A stretch of 64,000 nucleotides of DNA, taken from positions 682,001 to 746,000 of the forward strand of contig NZ_CP103289.1 in assembly GCF_024757985.1 (NCBI RefSeq). Reading direction: 5' to 3'. Position 1 is the first letter of the stretch, and each line of letters starts with the position of its first letter. This document shows, one piece after another, positions 50,284-58,775 of this stretch. A model generated the notes under the pieces. That model was not told the origin of the DNA. It did not search any database and worked only from the letters and a program-made list of their open reading frames with translations. Origin of the DNA: Cellulomonas sp. NS3 (GTDB taxonomy: Bacteria > Actinomycetota > Actinomycetes > Actinomycetales > Cellulomonadaceae). The translations under genes were made by a program, and so were the position numbers.

Positions 50284-50682
50284 TCACTCGGGCGACGGCG
50301 CGCTCATGACCTCGCGCACCTCGATCCGCTGCTGGATCGGCCGGCCGCCCTGGGCCGGCGCCGCCGACGCCCTCGCGGCGATCTCGACGGCGCGGTCGAC
50401 CGAGTCGACGTCGACCAGCCAGTAGCCCGCGAGCAGCTCCTTGCCCTCGGGGTAGGGCCCGTCGACGACGACCGGTGCCCCGACGCCGTCGCTGACGACG
50501 AACTTCGCCTGGTCGGGCGACGCCAGCCCCTGCCCGTCGACGAACTCGCCCCGCTCGACGAGCTCCTCCTGGAGGGCGGCCTGGAACGCGAAGTGCGCCT
50601 GCAGCTCCTCGGGGGTCCAGCGGTCCATCGGCTCGCACGCGGACTCCACGCCGCCGTAGTCCATCATGATCATGTAGCGCAT
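50284..50682 (-). CDS. YCII/DGPF-family protein, ECF42 partner
   Basis: The 132-residue protein has the YCII start MRYMIMMDYGG and the DGPF-like motif VVDGPYPEGKELLAGYWLVD. ATG at 50682 is preceded by a perfect AAGGAG. Proteins of this family are encoded next to ECF42 sigma factors and thought to be controlled by them. The reaction is unknown. Confidence 0.9.
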   Translation of the reverse strand: MRYMIMMDYGGVESACEPMDRWTPEELQAHFAFQAALQEELVERGEFVDGQGLASPDQAKFVVSDGVGAPVVVDGPYPEGKELLAGYWLVDVDSVDRAVEIAARASAAPAQGGRPIQQRIEVREVMSAPSPE

Positions 50683-50861
50683 CGCGCGTCTCCTTCGTCG
50701 TGACGGCCCTCGGTGGTGCCGTTCGACAGGGTGTCGCACCCGGCCCTCCGTTCTCGACATCGTGCCCGCGACAGCCCGTGGGATGGCGCGGCACGGCGCG
50801 GACGCCGACGATGGGATCGACCTGGTCCGCGACGGCCCGGGCACGGCAGGGGAGGACGACC

Positions 50862-51092
50862 ATGAGCGACGCACCGCAGGCACCGGACGCCGGGGAGCCC
50901 GACGGCGGCTACGGGTACCCGACCCTCGAGCAGGAGGTCACCCCGGAGGTGCTCGAGTCGGGCGCCGAGCCGGACGGGTCGGGCGACTCCCCGGAGGGCG
51001 GCGCCGGGTCCACGGAGGACAGCGGCGAGGCCGACGTGCCGACGCCGGGCGAGCTCGAGGACGACCCGTCGGCGGTCGAGCCGACCGACTGA
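50862..51092 (+). CDS. Small acidic Pro/Gly/Glu-rich protein
   Basis: The 76-residue protein is almost entirely acidic and disordered (GYGYPTLEQEVTPEVLESG, then GDSPEGGAGS and PTPGELEDDPSAVEP). ATG at 50862 follows GGGGAGGA. No family is recognised. It stands alone between divergent and convergent genes. The coding call rests on the good ribosome-binding site and the absence of a better frame. Confidence 0.5.
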   Translation: MSDAPQAPDAGEPDGGYGYPTLEQEVTPEVLESGAEPDGSGDSPEGGAGSTEDSGEADVPTPGELEDDPSAVEPTD

Positions 51093-51156
51093 GAGGGAGG
51101 GCGGACGCCCCCGGCGCGGCGGCTGCCTGCTGGCGAGCGCCGGCGGCGTCGCTCGC

Positions 51157-51783
51157 TCAGGGCGTCGGCCCGGCGCCGTGCGGTGCGGCGGGTGGCGGCG
51201 CGTCCGCCGCGGTGGCGGAGGCGGTGGCGTGGAGGCCGTGGTCGATGAAGTCGATCAGCCACGCGAAGCTGTCGTCGACGTCCGTGTCGTACCGGAAGCC
51301 GGTGGCCACCTCGAGGGTGACGAAGCCGTGCAGCACGCTGCGCAGCATCCGCAGCGCGTGGATCTCCTCCTCCGGGGGCAGGCCGTACCCGCGCAGCACC
51401 GCCGTCAGGGCGCTCAGGGCGCGGCGGCTCGCGGCGACGAACGGGTCGTCGGGCCCGCCGGGTCGAGCGCTGTTGATCGCGGCGTAGCGGCCGGGGTGCT
51501 CCTTGACGTAGGTGCGCATCGCCTGGGCGGCGGCGGCGAGGGCCTCGCTGCCGGCCCGGCCCTGGATCGCGTCGCCCATGGCGTCGCCCAGCTCGTCGGA
51601 GGCCAGGACGGCGATGCGGTGGGCCAGGTCGGCCTGCCCGTCGACGTGCTTGTAGAGGGAGGGCGTCTTCACGCCGAGCCGCTCGGCGACCAGGCCCATG
51701 CTGAGCCGGGTGAAGCCGACCTCGTCGGCCAGGGCGGCGCCGGCCTCGGTGACGACGGCGGGGACGAGACCTGCCCTAGGCAC
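51157..51783 (-). CDS. TetR-family transcriptional regulator
   Basis: The 208-residue protein has the TetR HTH (VVTEAGAALADEVGFTRLSM, LVAERLGVKTPSLYKHVDGQADL) and a helical ligand domain of the WHG/TetR_C_33 type (FVAASRRALSALTAVL, LRMLRSVLHGFVTLE). The start overlaps the end of the upstream hydrolase gene by eight bases, so the two are coupled. The likely operator is the repeat cluster at 52649-52687. Confidence 0.9.
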   Translation of the reverse strand: MPRAGLVPAVVTEAGAALADEVGFTRLSMGLVAERLGVKTPSLYKHVDGQADLAHRIAVLASDELGDAMGDAIQGRAGSEALAAAAQAMRTYVKEHPGRYAAINSARPGGPDDPFVAASRRALSALTAVLRGYGLPPEEEIHALRMLRSVLHGFVTLEVATGFRYDTDVDDSFAWLIDFIDHGLHATASATAADAPPPAAPHGAGPTP

Positions 51784-52636
51784 GGGCCAGCGTCCGGGTG
51801 AGGAAGGGCAGGACGAGGGCGAGGAGCTCCTCGGGGGTCTGCGCGTGCGGGTAGTGGCCGGCGCCGTCGATCACGGCGAGCTCACCGAGACCCGGGGGCA
51901 GGTCGGCGAGGATGCGCTCGCCCTCGGCGCGGGGGTCGGCCCAGTCGGGGTCGAGGCTGCCCTCCACGACGAGGACCGGGCACGTGACGTCGGGCAGCCG
52001 GGCGCCGGCGTCGGCGGGGCTGGACTTCGCCATGGCCTGCAGCACCTTCATCCGCGCGGGCTCGCTCATCGAGGTGCGGATGCGGTCGCGCTCGTCGGCC
52101 CAGTCGGCCGGGGTGGTGGGGTAGGCCAGCTCGAGGTACTTCATCCACGACGGCACGCTGCCCAGCAGGAGGGTCCGGGCCAGCAGGGTCCCCGAGGCGC
52201 GGTACCGCTTGCTCCGCAGCAGGCCGCCCAGGTCGGCGGACTGCGCGCGGGTGAAGGGGGCGAGCTCGACGACGCCGGCGATCAGGTCGGGGGCGTCGGC
52301 GGCGGCGATGGTGGCGGCGCCGCCGCTGATCGACTGGCCCACGAGGACGGCCCGGTCGCTCGAGGTGCCGACGAGGTGGCGGACGAGGGCGAGGAGGTCG
52401 CCGGCGATGTCGGTGCGGCTGTAGCCCGTCCACCCGTGGCTGGAGTCACCGCAGCCGCGGAGGTCGAGGTTGGCGACGCGGTAGCCCGCGGCAGCCAGGG
52501 CGGGGACCAGGAAGCGGTACGAGCGGCGGCTGTCGCCCATGCCGTGGGCGAGCACGACGAGGGGCCCCTCGCCGAGGACGTCGTACACGAGGGTGCCCTC
52601 GTCCAGGTCGAGGCGGTGGGTCGTGGGTCCGGTCAT
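51776..52636 (-). CDS. Alpha/beta hydrolase
   Basis: The 286-residue protein has the oxyanion HGMGDSRRSYRFL, nucleophile elbow VGQSISGG (Ser in GQSISG), the acid region LVVEGSLDPDWADP and the catalytic His in DGAGHYPHAQTPEE. It resembles small-molecule esterases/haloperoxidase-like hydrolases. ATG at 52636 follows CTGGAGGG. It is first in the operon with TetR, which probably senses its substrate or product. Confidence 0.88.
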   Translation of the reverse strand: MTGPTTHRLDLDEGTLVYDVLGEGPLVVLAHGMGDSRRSYRFLVPALAAAGYRVANLDLRGCGDSSHGWTGYSRTDIAGDLLALVRHLVGTSSDRAVLVGQSISGGAATIAAADAPDLIAGVVELAPFTRAQSADLGGLLRSKRYRASGTLLARTLLLGSVPSWMKYLELAYPTTPADWADERDRIRTSMSEPARMKVLQAMAKSSPADAGARLPDVTCPVLVVEGSLDPDWADPRAEGERILADLPPGLGELAVIDGAGHYPHAQTPEELLALVLPFLTRTLARA

Positions 52637-52648
52637 GATGCCCTCCAG

Positions 52649-52687
52649 TGGCTAATGGGTGTAGCCAAAAGCTATCGACGTTAGCCA
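52649..52687. promoter_or_regulatory. TetR operator cluster (TGGCTA/TAGCCA repeats)
   Basis: TGGCTA (52649-52654) and TAGCCA (52662-52667) form a perfect inverted repeat with a 7-bp spacer, and another TAGCCA lies at 52682-52687, so that TGGCTAA/TTAGCCA (52649-52655/52681-52687) also pair. The cluster sits directly upstream of the hydrolase-TetR operon and is A/T-rich compared with the surroundings. Confidence 0.7.
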
Positions 52688-52783
52688 CGGAAGTCAATGG
52701 GCTCGCGCACTCCTCTTCCCGGGCGAGCCGCGCGACGCGACGGCCCGGCGGTCGCGACGCGGCTCTCCGGCTACGGTCGCCGT

Positions 52784-53305
52784 ATGGCTGTCTCGGGCGG
52801 GGAACCGCAGGTCGACTCCGCTGACGCGGCGGTGCAGCTCGTCGCGTACCTCGACTTCTGCCGCGACGCGGTGGCGCGCAAGGTGTCCGGGCTCGCGGAG
52901 CCCGACCTCCGCCGGTCGGTGCTGCCGTCCGGCTGGACCCCGCTGGAGCTGCTCTGGCACCTCGTGCACATGGAGCGCCGGTGGTTCGTGTGGGGCTTCC
53001 TGGCTGAGCAGGTCGACGACCCCTGGGGCGACCACGCCGACGGGGTCGACGGCGGTCGGTGGGCGGTGCCGGAGACCGTGACGGTCGCGGACGTCGTCGA
53101 GCGGCTGCATGCGGGCGGCAGACGGACGACGGCGATCCTCACGTCCGTGCCGCTCGGCGAGCGCGGCAGCCAGGGCGGGCGGTTCACCGCGGAGCCGACC
53201 CCGACGCTCGCGTGGATCGCCTTCCACGTGCTCCAGGAGTACGCCCGCCACGCCGGCCACCTCGACGTCGCGCGCGAGCTCGTCGACGGGGCGGCCGGCG
53301 AGTAG
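52784..53305 (+). CDS. DinB-family (DUF664) protein
   Basis: The 173-residue protein is a helical bundle with LVAYLDFCRDAVARKVSGL, SGWTPLELLWHLVHMERRW (a metal-ligand His) and AWIAFHVLQEYARHAGHLDVARE (two more His). This is the DinB metal-dependent fold used by mycothiol or bacillithiol S-transferases and related proteins. ATG at 52784. The substrate is not predictable. Confidence 0.85.
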   Translation: MAVSGGEPQVDSADAAVQLVAYLDFCRDAVARKVSGLAEPDLRRSVLPSGWTPLELLWHLVHMERRWFVWGFLAEQVDDPWGDHADGVDGGRWAVPETVTVADVVERLHAGGRRTTAILTSVPLGERGSQGGRFTAEPTPTLAWIAFHVLQEYARHAGHLDVARELVDGAAGE

Positions 53306-53334
53306 GGCGGCGCCCCGGCTCGCCGGTCGCGCCG

Positions 53335-53736
53335 TCATGCGACGGCGGTGCCCTCGAGCTCGACCATCAGGCCGGGGACCGCGAGGCGCGTGACCCCGAG
53401 CAGCGTGCTCGCGGGGGCGACCCCGGCGGCGGCGAGCCGCGACGCGAGCACCCCGTAGTGCTGCAGGAGCAGGTCGACGTCGGTCGTGAAGACGTTCAGC
53501 CGCACGAGGTCGGCCAGCGACAGGCCGGCACCACCGAGGACGGCCTCCAGGTTGTCGAGGCTCAGCGCGACCTGCGCCGCCATGTCGCCCCCGTGCTGCG
53601 GCGCCCCGTCGGCGTCCGTCGCGGTCTGCCCGGAGCAGTACAGCGTGCGGGTGTGCCCGGAGACGAGCTCGCCCTGGTGGAAGCCGAGCTGCTGGGACCA
53701 CGTCACCGGGTTCACTGCCGTTCGTTCGATCGTCAC
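53335..53736 (-). CDS. RidA-family enamine/imine deaminase-like protein
   Basis: The 133-residue protein has RidA features: GELVSGHTRTLYCSGQTATD, VALSLDNLEAVLGGAGLSLADLVRLNVFTTD and the C-terminal LAVPGLMVELEGTAVA, where the canonical Arg of the active site is not obvious. GTG at 53736 is preceded by AAGGAC. It is divergent from a WYL regulator that may control it. Confidence 0.88.
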   Translation of the reverse strand: MTIERTAVNPVTWSQQLGFHQGELVSGHTRTLYCSGQTATDADGAPQHGGDMAAQVALSLDNLEAVLGGAGLSLADLVRLNVFTTDVDLLLQHYGVLASRLAAAGVAPASTLLGVTRLAVPGLMVELEGTAVA

Positions 53737-53808
53737 GTCGGGTCCTTCGGTCGTCGGGAGGTGCGGACGCCGGCCGGCAGCACGCCGGCCCGCACGAGCA
53801 GGCTCTCG

Positions 53809-53840
53809 ACGAATCACGACACCCTCTGTCGTGTATTCGT
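53809..53840. promoter_or_regulatory. Inverted repeat in the RidA/WYL divergent promoter
   Basis: CACGACA (53815-53821) and TGTCGTG (53827-53833) form a perfect 7-bp inverted repeat with a 5-bp spacer; ACGAAT and ATTCGT extend it with a one-base offset. It lies 20 bp before the WYL start and is the likely operator of that regulator. Confidence 0.65.
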
Positions 53841-53852
53841 TACGGTCGTCGG

Positions 53853-54857
53853 GTGCGCGCCGACCGGCTCGTCTCGCTCGTGCTGCTGCTCCGCCAGCAC
53901 GGCCGCCTCTCCGCGGAGGCGCTGGCCCGCGAGCTCGAGGTCTCGACCCGCACCGTGCTGCGCGACGTCGAGGCGTTGTCCGCGGCCGGCGTCCCGGTGT
54001 ACGCCGAGCGCGGCCGGCACGGCGGCTTCGCGCTGCTGCCCGGCTTCCGGACGGAGCTGACCGGCCTCAACCACGACGAGGCGCTGGCGTTGCTCGTCGC
54101 CGGGTCGCGGCGAGGCGCGGAGGCGTTCGGCCTCGGGGCGGCGCTCGCGTCGGCCGTGCTCAAGGTCGTCGACGCGCTCCCCGCGAGCAGTCGGGCCACC
54201 GCGGCGCGGGCGGCCGAGCGCCTGCTGGTCGAGCCGGACACCGACCTGCTGGCGCGCCGGGCGGACGTCGACGACGTCCCGGGCGCCGTCACCGCGGCGG
54301 TCCGGCGGGCGGTGCTCGCCGGGCTGCGGCTGCGGCTGCACTACGCCGCCGCGGGGCAGGCGCCGGACTGGCGGACGGTGGACCCGGTCGGCCTCGTCAC
54401 CGTGCGCGGCCGGGCCTACCTGCTGGCCGCCAGGTCCGGCGCCGACCGCACGTACCGGCTGTCCCGGGTCCTCGCTGCCGAGGTCCTCGACGAGCCCGCG
54501 CAGCGCCCCGAGAGCGTCGACCTGGAGCGCGCGTGGCTCGACCGCAGCGCCCGCTTCCGGGCCGGCGACGACCAGGTGACGGTGGGCATCCGGGTGCGGG
54601 TCGCGCGGCGCGACGAGCTCGTGGGCACCGCGCTCGCCGTCGCGGGCGAGGAGACCGACACCGACGGCTGGCTGCGGGTCGAGGCCACGTTCCAGGACCC
54701 GCGGCACGCCGAGTGGGTGGTGTGGCAGCTCGGCGTGGACGCCGAGGCCCTGTCCCCGCCGTGGTTGCGGGCGGCCCTGCACGAGCGCGCCTCGGCCGTC
54801 GCCGACCGCTACCGGGAGGCCGCGCCGCCCGGCGACCGCCGCGGACCCAGCGACTGA
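53853..54857 (+). CDS. HTH-11/WYL-domain transcriptional regulator
   Basis: The 334-residue protein has an N-terminal winged helix (LVLLLRQHGRLSAEALARELEVSTRTVLRDVEALSAAGVPVY), a WYL-type middle domain (LRLHYAAAGQAPDWRTVDPVGLVTVRGRAYLLA, with the ligand-binding strand GADRTYRLSRVLAAEVLDE) and a WCX-like C-terminus. WYL regulators sense nucleotides or small ligands. The start is GTG at 53853. It is divergent from RidA. Confidence 0.9.
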   Translation: MRADRLVSLVLLLRQHGRLSAEALARELEVSTRTVLRDVEALSAAGVPVYAERGRHGGFALLPGFRTELTGLNHDEALALLVAGSRRGAEAFGLGAALASAVLKVVDALPASSRATAARAAERLLVEPDTDLLARRADVDDVPGAVTAAVRRAVLAGLRLRLHYAAAGQAPDWRTVDPVGLVTVRGRAYLLAARSGADRTYRLSRVLAAEVLDEPAQRPESVDLERAWLDRSARFRAGDDQVTVGIRVRVARRDELVGTALAVAGEETDTDGWLRVEATFQDPRHAEWVVWQLGVDAEALSPPWLRAALHERASAVADRYREAAPPGDRRGPSD

Positions 54858-55044
54858 CCCGGAGCGGCCGCCCGTGCGTCCGACGAGGCGCCGGCGCCGT
54901 CGACGCGGAACGGGCCGGGCGGTCGGGCGCCCGGACGGACGCCGCGCCCGGCCGGACGGGCACCCGGGGTGGGGGAGCCCCCACCCGGCACGAGGGGGAC
55001 CGCAGGCTGGGGCAGCGTGCACGCCGGGGCCTAGCGTCGTCCCC

Positions 55045-56679
55045 ATGACCTCCGACGTCCCCGCGCCGACCCCGGCGCCGGCCCCACCGAGCGGCGCCGA
55101 CGCGCCCGCGGACCCGGCCACCGAGCCGTCCGCGGCGTCCGCGCCCCCCACCGCCCCGACGCCCGCCCCGATCCCCGCCGGCGCACCTGCTGCGGGCGCG
55201 ACGACCGCCGTGCAGGGGGTCCCCGCGTACGCACGCCCGGCCCTCGCGACGCCGGGCTCGACCCCGACAGCCGTGCTCACCGCCCCGGCGCCGGGCGGCG
55301 GCGTGCGGCCCGCCGGCGCCCCCGCCGCGTCCGCACCGGCCCCCACCCAGAGCGTCGACGACGACCTGCGCGTCGTCGCCCCGGCGCTCACCGGCGGCCG
55401 CGAGCTGCTCCGGGCGCCGGTCAGCGCCGCGACGTGGCGCGCCGTGTCGCAGGCGACCGTCGGCCTGTGGCTCCTGCTGGGCGCCTCGATCGCGCTGGTC
55501 CTCGCGCTGGGCTTCTCGATCGCGTTCGCGGTGCTCGTCGTCGGCATCCCGCTGCTCGTGCTCACGCTGCTCGTCGCCCGGCCGCTCGCCGGGCTCGAGC
55601 GCAGCCGCCTGCACGCCCAGCTCGGCGTCGACATCCCCGCACCGGAGTACCGCAGCCCCGTCCAGGCGCGCCTGTGGCGTCGCGCCTGGGGCGTCCTGAC
55701 CGACGTCCGGAGCTGGGCCCACCTGGCGTACGCGCTCCTGGGCCTCGGGGTCACCGTCCTGCAGGCCCTGCTGGTCTGGGTGCTCGGCGGGTTCGCGCTC
55801 GCGATGGTCTTCTTCCCGCTGTACGTGGCGTCCACGGACGTCCCCGTCAGCCGGGTCCCGTTCCTCGTCGTCGTCGGGCTCGTCGGCACCTGGGTGTGGC
55901 CGCTCGCGCTGCAGGCCCTCACGCTGCTGCACGTGCGCCTCGCGCGGGGCCTGCTCGGGTGGCCCCGGAGCGCCGCCGCCGTGCAGGCCGCCCGCGTCGC
56001 CGCGCAAGCGGCGCAGGACCGGGCGTCGCAGGCCGAGGTCCGCGCCGTGCAGCTGCGGGAGACCCGCACGCGTGCGGTCGGCACCGCGGAGGACGACCGC
56101 CGCCGCATCGAGCGCGACCTGCACGACGGCGCCCAGCAGCGCCTCGTCGCGCTCGGCGTCGAGCTCGGTGTCGCCAAGCGCGCCGCCGCGCAGGACCCGG
56201 TGGCCGCCGCCGCGGCGCTCGACCACGCGCACCGCGAGGTCAAGGAGACGCTCGCCGAGCTGCGCGACCTCGTGCGGGGCATCCACCCGGCCGTGCTGAC
56301 CGACCGCGGGCTCGACGCCGCGCTCTCGGCGCTCGCCGCGCGGTGCACCGTCCCGGTCACGGTCGACGTGCCCGACCCGGCGTCGCTCGCCGCCGCCGGC
56401 CCGAGCGCGCAGGCGGCCGCCTACTTCGTGACCGCCGAGGCCCTCACCAACGTCGCCCGGCACTCGGGCGCCCGCACCGCGACCGTCCGTGCCACGGTGC
56501 GCGACTCCGTGCTCCGCCTCGAGGTCGTCGACGGCGGCCGCGGCGGCGCGACCGCCCGGCCCGGCAGCGGGCTCGACGGCCTGCGCAGCCGCGTCGAGGT
56601 GCTCGACGGCACCCTGACGCTCGACAGCCCCGTCGGCGGCGGCACCCGACTCACCGTGGAGGTGCCGTGCGCATCGTGA
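55045..56679 (+). CDS. Sensor histidine kinase (HisKA_3, NarL/DesK type)
   Basis: The 544-residue protein has a Pro/Ala-rich N-terminus (about 100 residues), four transmembrane helices with a conserved putative-sensor domain, a coiled linker, HisKA_3 RRRIERDLHDGAQQRLVALG with His360 and an HATPase_c with AAYFVTAEALTNVARHSGA, VVDGGRGG and GSGLDGLRSRVEVLDG. ATG at 55045. Its end overlaps the response regulator start by 13 bases. A cell-envelope stress sensor is likely. Confidence 0.92.
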   Translation: MTSDVPAPTPAPAPPSGADAPADPATEPSAASAPPTAPTPAPIPAGAPAAGATTAVQGVPAYARPALATPGSTPTAVLTAPAPGGGVRPAGAPAASAPAPTQSVDDDLRVVAPALTGGRELLRAPVSAATWRAVSQATVGLWLLLGASIALVLALGFSIAFAVLVVGIPLLVLTLLVARPLAGLERSRLHAQLGVDIPAPEYRSPVQARLWRRAWGVLTDVRSWAHLAYALLGLGVTVLQALLVWVLGGFALAMVFFPLYVASTDVPVSRVPFLVVVGLVGTWVWPLALQALTLLHVRLARGLLGWPRSAAAVQAARVAAQAAQDRASQAEVRAVQLRETRTRAVGTAEDDRRRIERDLHDGAQQRLVALGVELGVAKRAAAQDPVAAAAALDHAHREVKETLAELRDLVRGIHPAVLTDRGLDAALSALAARCTVPVTVDVPDPASLAAAGPSAQAAAYFVTAEALTNVARHSGARTATVRATVRDSVLRLEVVDGGRGGATARPGSGLDGLRSRVEVLDGTLTLDSPVGGGTRLTVEVPCAS

Positions 56680-57335
56680 TCGCCGAGGACTCCGTCCTCC
56701 TGCTGGACGGCCTGACCCGGCTGCTCGAGGCCGAGGGCCACGAGGTGACCGGCCACAAGACCGCCGACGAGCTCGTCGCCGCGATGAGCCGCGCCGACGC
56801 CCTCCCGGACCTGCTCGTGACCGACGTCCGCATGCCGCCGTCGCACACCGACGAGGGCCTGCGCGCCGCGGTCCACCTGCGCAGCATCCACAAGCGGCTC
56901 CCGGTGCTGGTCCTCTCGCAGTACGTCGAGCAGCGCTACGCCGCCGAGCTGTTCGCGGGGGACGTGCGCGCTCTCGGCTACGTGCTGAAGGACCGCGTCG
57001 CCGACGTCGACGAGTTCCTCGACGTCGTCGGCCGGGTCGCCGGGGGCGGCACCGTGATCGACCCCGAGGTCGTCGCGCAGCTGCTCGCCCGCGGCCGCCG
57101 CGCCGGGCTCGACGCCCTCACGGCGCGCGAGCGCGACGTCCTGGGCCTCATGGCGGAGGGCCGCTCGAACGCGGCCATCGCCGAACGTCTCGTGATCGGC
57201 CTCGGCGCCGTCGAGAAGCACGTGACATCCATCCTGACCAAGCTCGACCTCGCCCCCGACGGTGACGACCACCGCCGCGTGCTCGCGGTCCTGCGCTGGC
57301 TCGAGCACGCACCCACCGGAGGAGACCGACCATGA
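56667..57335 (+). CDS. LuxR-type response regulator
   Basis: The 222-residue protein has a receiver domain with phospho-acceptor Asp53 (LLVTDVRMPP), the switch region LSQYVEQRYAAELF and LKDRVADV, and a LuxR HTH (LTARERDVLGLMAEGRSNAAIAERLVIGLGAVEKHVTSIL). GTG at 56667 follows GGAGG (56658-56662) and lies within the kinase gene. It partners the upstream histidine kinase. Confidence 0.92.
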   Translation: MRIVIAEDSVLLLDGLTRLLEAEGHEVTGHKTADELVAAMSRADALPDLLVTDVRMPPSHTDEGLRAAVHLRSIHKRLPVLVLSQYVEQRYAAELFAGDVRALGYVLKDRVADVDEFLDVVGRVAGGGTVIDPEVVAQLLARGRRAGLDALTARERDVLGLMAEGRSNAAIAERLVIGLGAVEKHVTSILTKLDLAPDGDDHRRVLAVLRWLEHAPTGGDRP

Positions 57336-58588
57336 CCACGCACCACGAGCCGCTCGCGGACACCGCGGTCCTCACCCCGGAGGTCCCCGGCGCCCCGCAC
57401 ACGCCCGACGCACCCCCGCCCGGTGGCGGGAACCCGCCGACGGGGCTGCCGCCCGCGCCGTCCCCGCGCGGGCCCGGCGCCCGGGCGCTCACCTGGGCCG
57501 GGGGGATCGTCGGCGGAGGGCTGCTGGTGCTCGCGGCGTTCCAGGGGTCCGACGCGCTCGCGCAGAGCACCGCCACGGAGCAGCGCGACTTCGCGCCGGC
57601 CGACGTCGTCGAGCTCGTCGCCGACGGCCCCGTCGACGTCGCGGTCGGGACCGGGGACGTCGAGGTCGTGGCGCGCAGCCGCTCGGGGTTCGTCGACCCC
57701 GTCTTCGGCGGCCAGCTCGAGGGTGACCGGCTCGTCGTCGAGCACCGGTGCACGGGCATCTGGTTCGGGAGCTGCACCGCGGGCCTCGACGTGCGGGTCC
57801 CCGAGGGCACCGAGCTGGTCGTGCGGTCCTCGTCCGGCAGCATCGTGGCGTCCGGGATCGTGGGTGACGTCGACCTGAGCTCGGGGGACGGGAGCGTGAC
57901 GGTCGACGGTGTCGACGGCACCGTGCTCGCCGTCTCCGGCTCGGGCGGGGTCGAGGTGCACGACGCGACGGGCGGCGTCGAGGCGCGCTCGTCGGACGGG
58001 CACGTGCGGGTCGTCGACGCGGGCGGTGACGTCCTCGCCGGCTCCGGGTCCGGCGGCATCGAGGTCGTGGGCGTGCGAGGGAAGGTCGACGCCCGCACCA
58101 GCGACGGGTCGGTCGACGTGCGGGACTCGGGCGGCGAGGTCATGGCCCGCTCCGGCAGCGGGCGCGTCGCGGTGGCGGACGCCGGGGGCCGGGTCGAGGC
58201 GCAGAGCTCGGACGGGTCCGTCGAGGTGCTCGGCGCGGACGGCGACGCGCTCGCGGTCTCGGGCAGCGGCCAGGTCTCGGTCGTCGGCGCCCGCGGACGG
58301 GTCGAGGCCCGCTCGTCCGACGGCCAGGTCGACGTGAGCGACGTCACGGGCGACGCGACGGCCGTGTCCGGCAGCGGCTCGGTCACGGTCGCGGGGGTCC
58401 GGGGGAACGTCGAGGCGTCCTCGAGCGACGGCCCCGTGACGGTGCACGGCACGGGCACCCCGGTCCGGCTCGAGATCTCGACCGCCGACGGCCAGCAGGT
58501 CGTCGAGGCCGCGACCGACCCGTCGGCGTCGCGCTCGGTGTCGATCCGCTCGGGCAGCGGCACCGTGTCCTACCTCGGGCCGCGCTGA
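57332..58588 (+). CDS. Membrane-anchored DUF4097 beta-solenoid protein
   Basis: The 418-residue protein has one transmembrane helix (about 52-75) and a long repeat domain of about five 38-residue units, each with SGSGxVxV and (A/T)SDGxVxV rungs alternating with D/G turns, which predicts a right-handed beta-solenoid projecting outside. The region before it (VELVADGPVDVAVGTGDVEV; HRCTGIWFGSCTAGLDVRVPEG) is the DUF4097 start. It overlaps the response regulator by four bases, so it is probably the main product of the two-component operon. The function is unknown. Confidence 0.85.
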   Translation: MTTHHEPLADTAVLTPEVPGAPHTPDAPPPGGGNPPTGLPPAPSPRGPGARALTWAGGIVGGGLLVLAAFQGSDALAQSTATEQRDFAPADVVELVADGPVDVAVGTGDVEVVARSRSGFVDPVFGGQLEGDRLVVEHRCTGIWFGSCTAGLDVRVPEGTELVVRSSSGSIVASGIVGDVDLSSGDGSVTVDGVDGTVLAVSGSGGVEVHDATGGVEARSSDGHVRVVDAGGDVLAGSGSGGIEVVGVRGKVDARTSDGSVDVRDSGGEVMARSGSGRVAVADAGGRVEAQSSDGSVEVLGADGDALAVSGSGQVSVVGARGRVEARSSDGQVDVSDVTGDATAVSGSGSVTVAGVRGNVEASSSDGPVTVHGTGTPVRLEISTADGQQVVEAATDPSASRSVSIRSGSGTVSYLGPR

Positions 58589-58684
58589 CCCGGAGCGCCA
58601 CCGGGTCGGTCGGGCGTCGACCGCCCGGCCCGGCGAGCGCGGCACCGGGTCCCGGCGAGCAGGACCCTGCTGCGGGTGGCACGA

Positions 58685-58724
58685 CAGAGGGCCCGGACCA
58701 GCGTTCGCTGGTCGGGGCCCTCTG
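58685..58724 (+). terminator. Terminator of the kinase-regulator-DUF4097 operon
   Basis: CAGAGGGCC (58685-58693) pairs with GGCCCTCTG (58716-58724), and inner CGGACCAGC/GCTGGTCGG continues the stem with one mismatch. It ends 10 bp before the tRNA fragment. Confidence 0.75.
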
Positions 58725-58733
58725 CTCTCTCCC

Positions 58734-58775
58734 GGTCGGGGGGCGGGATTCGAACCCACGACCTCTTCGTCCCGA
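58734..58775 (-). pseudogene. 3' half of a tRNA-Pro gene (attachment-site remnant)
   Basis: On the minus strand the sequence reads TCGGGACGAAGAGG, then a T-arm GTGGGTTCGAATCCCGC and an acceptor end CCCCCGACC. These are the anticodon loop, 3' anticodon stem, variable loop, T-arm and 3' end of an actinobacterial tRNA-Pro(CGG)-like gene. The 5' half (D-arm and 5' acceptor strand) is missing, and upstream DNA on that strand is unrelated. Such displaced 3' tRNA halves mark one end of integrated elements. The acceptor end is one base short, so it is not functional. Confidence 0.7.
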
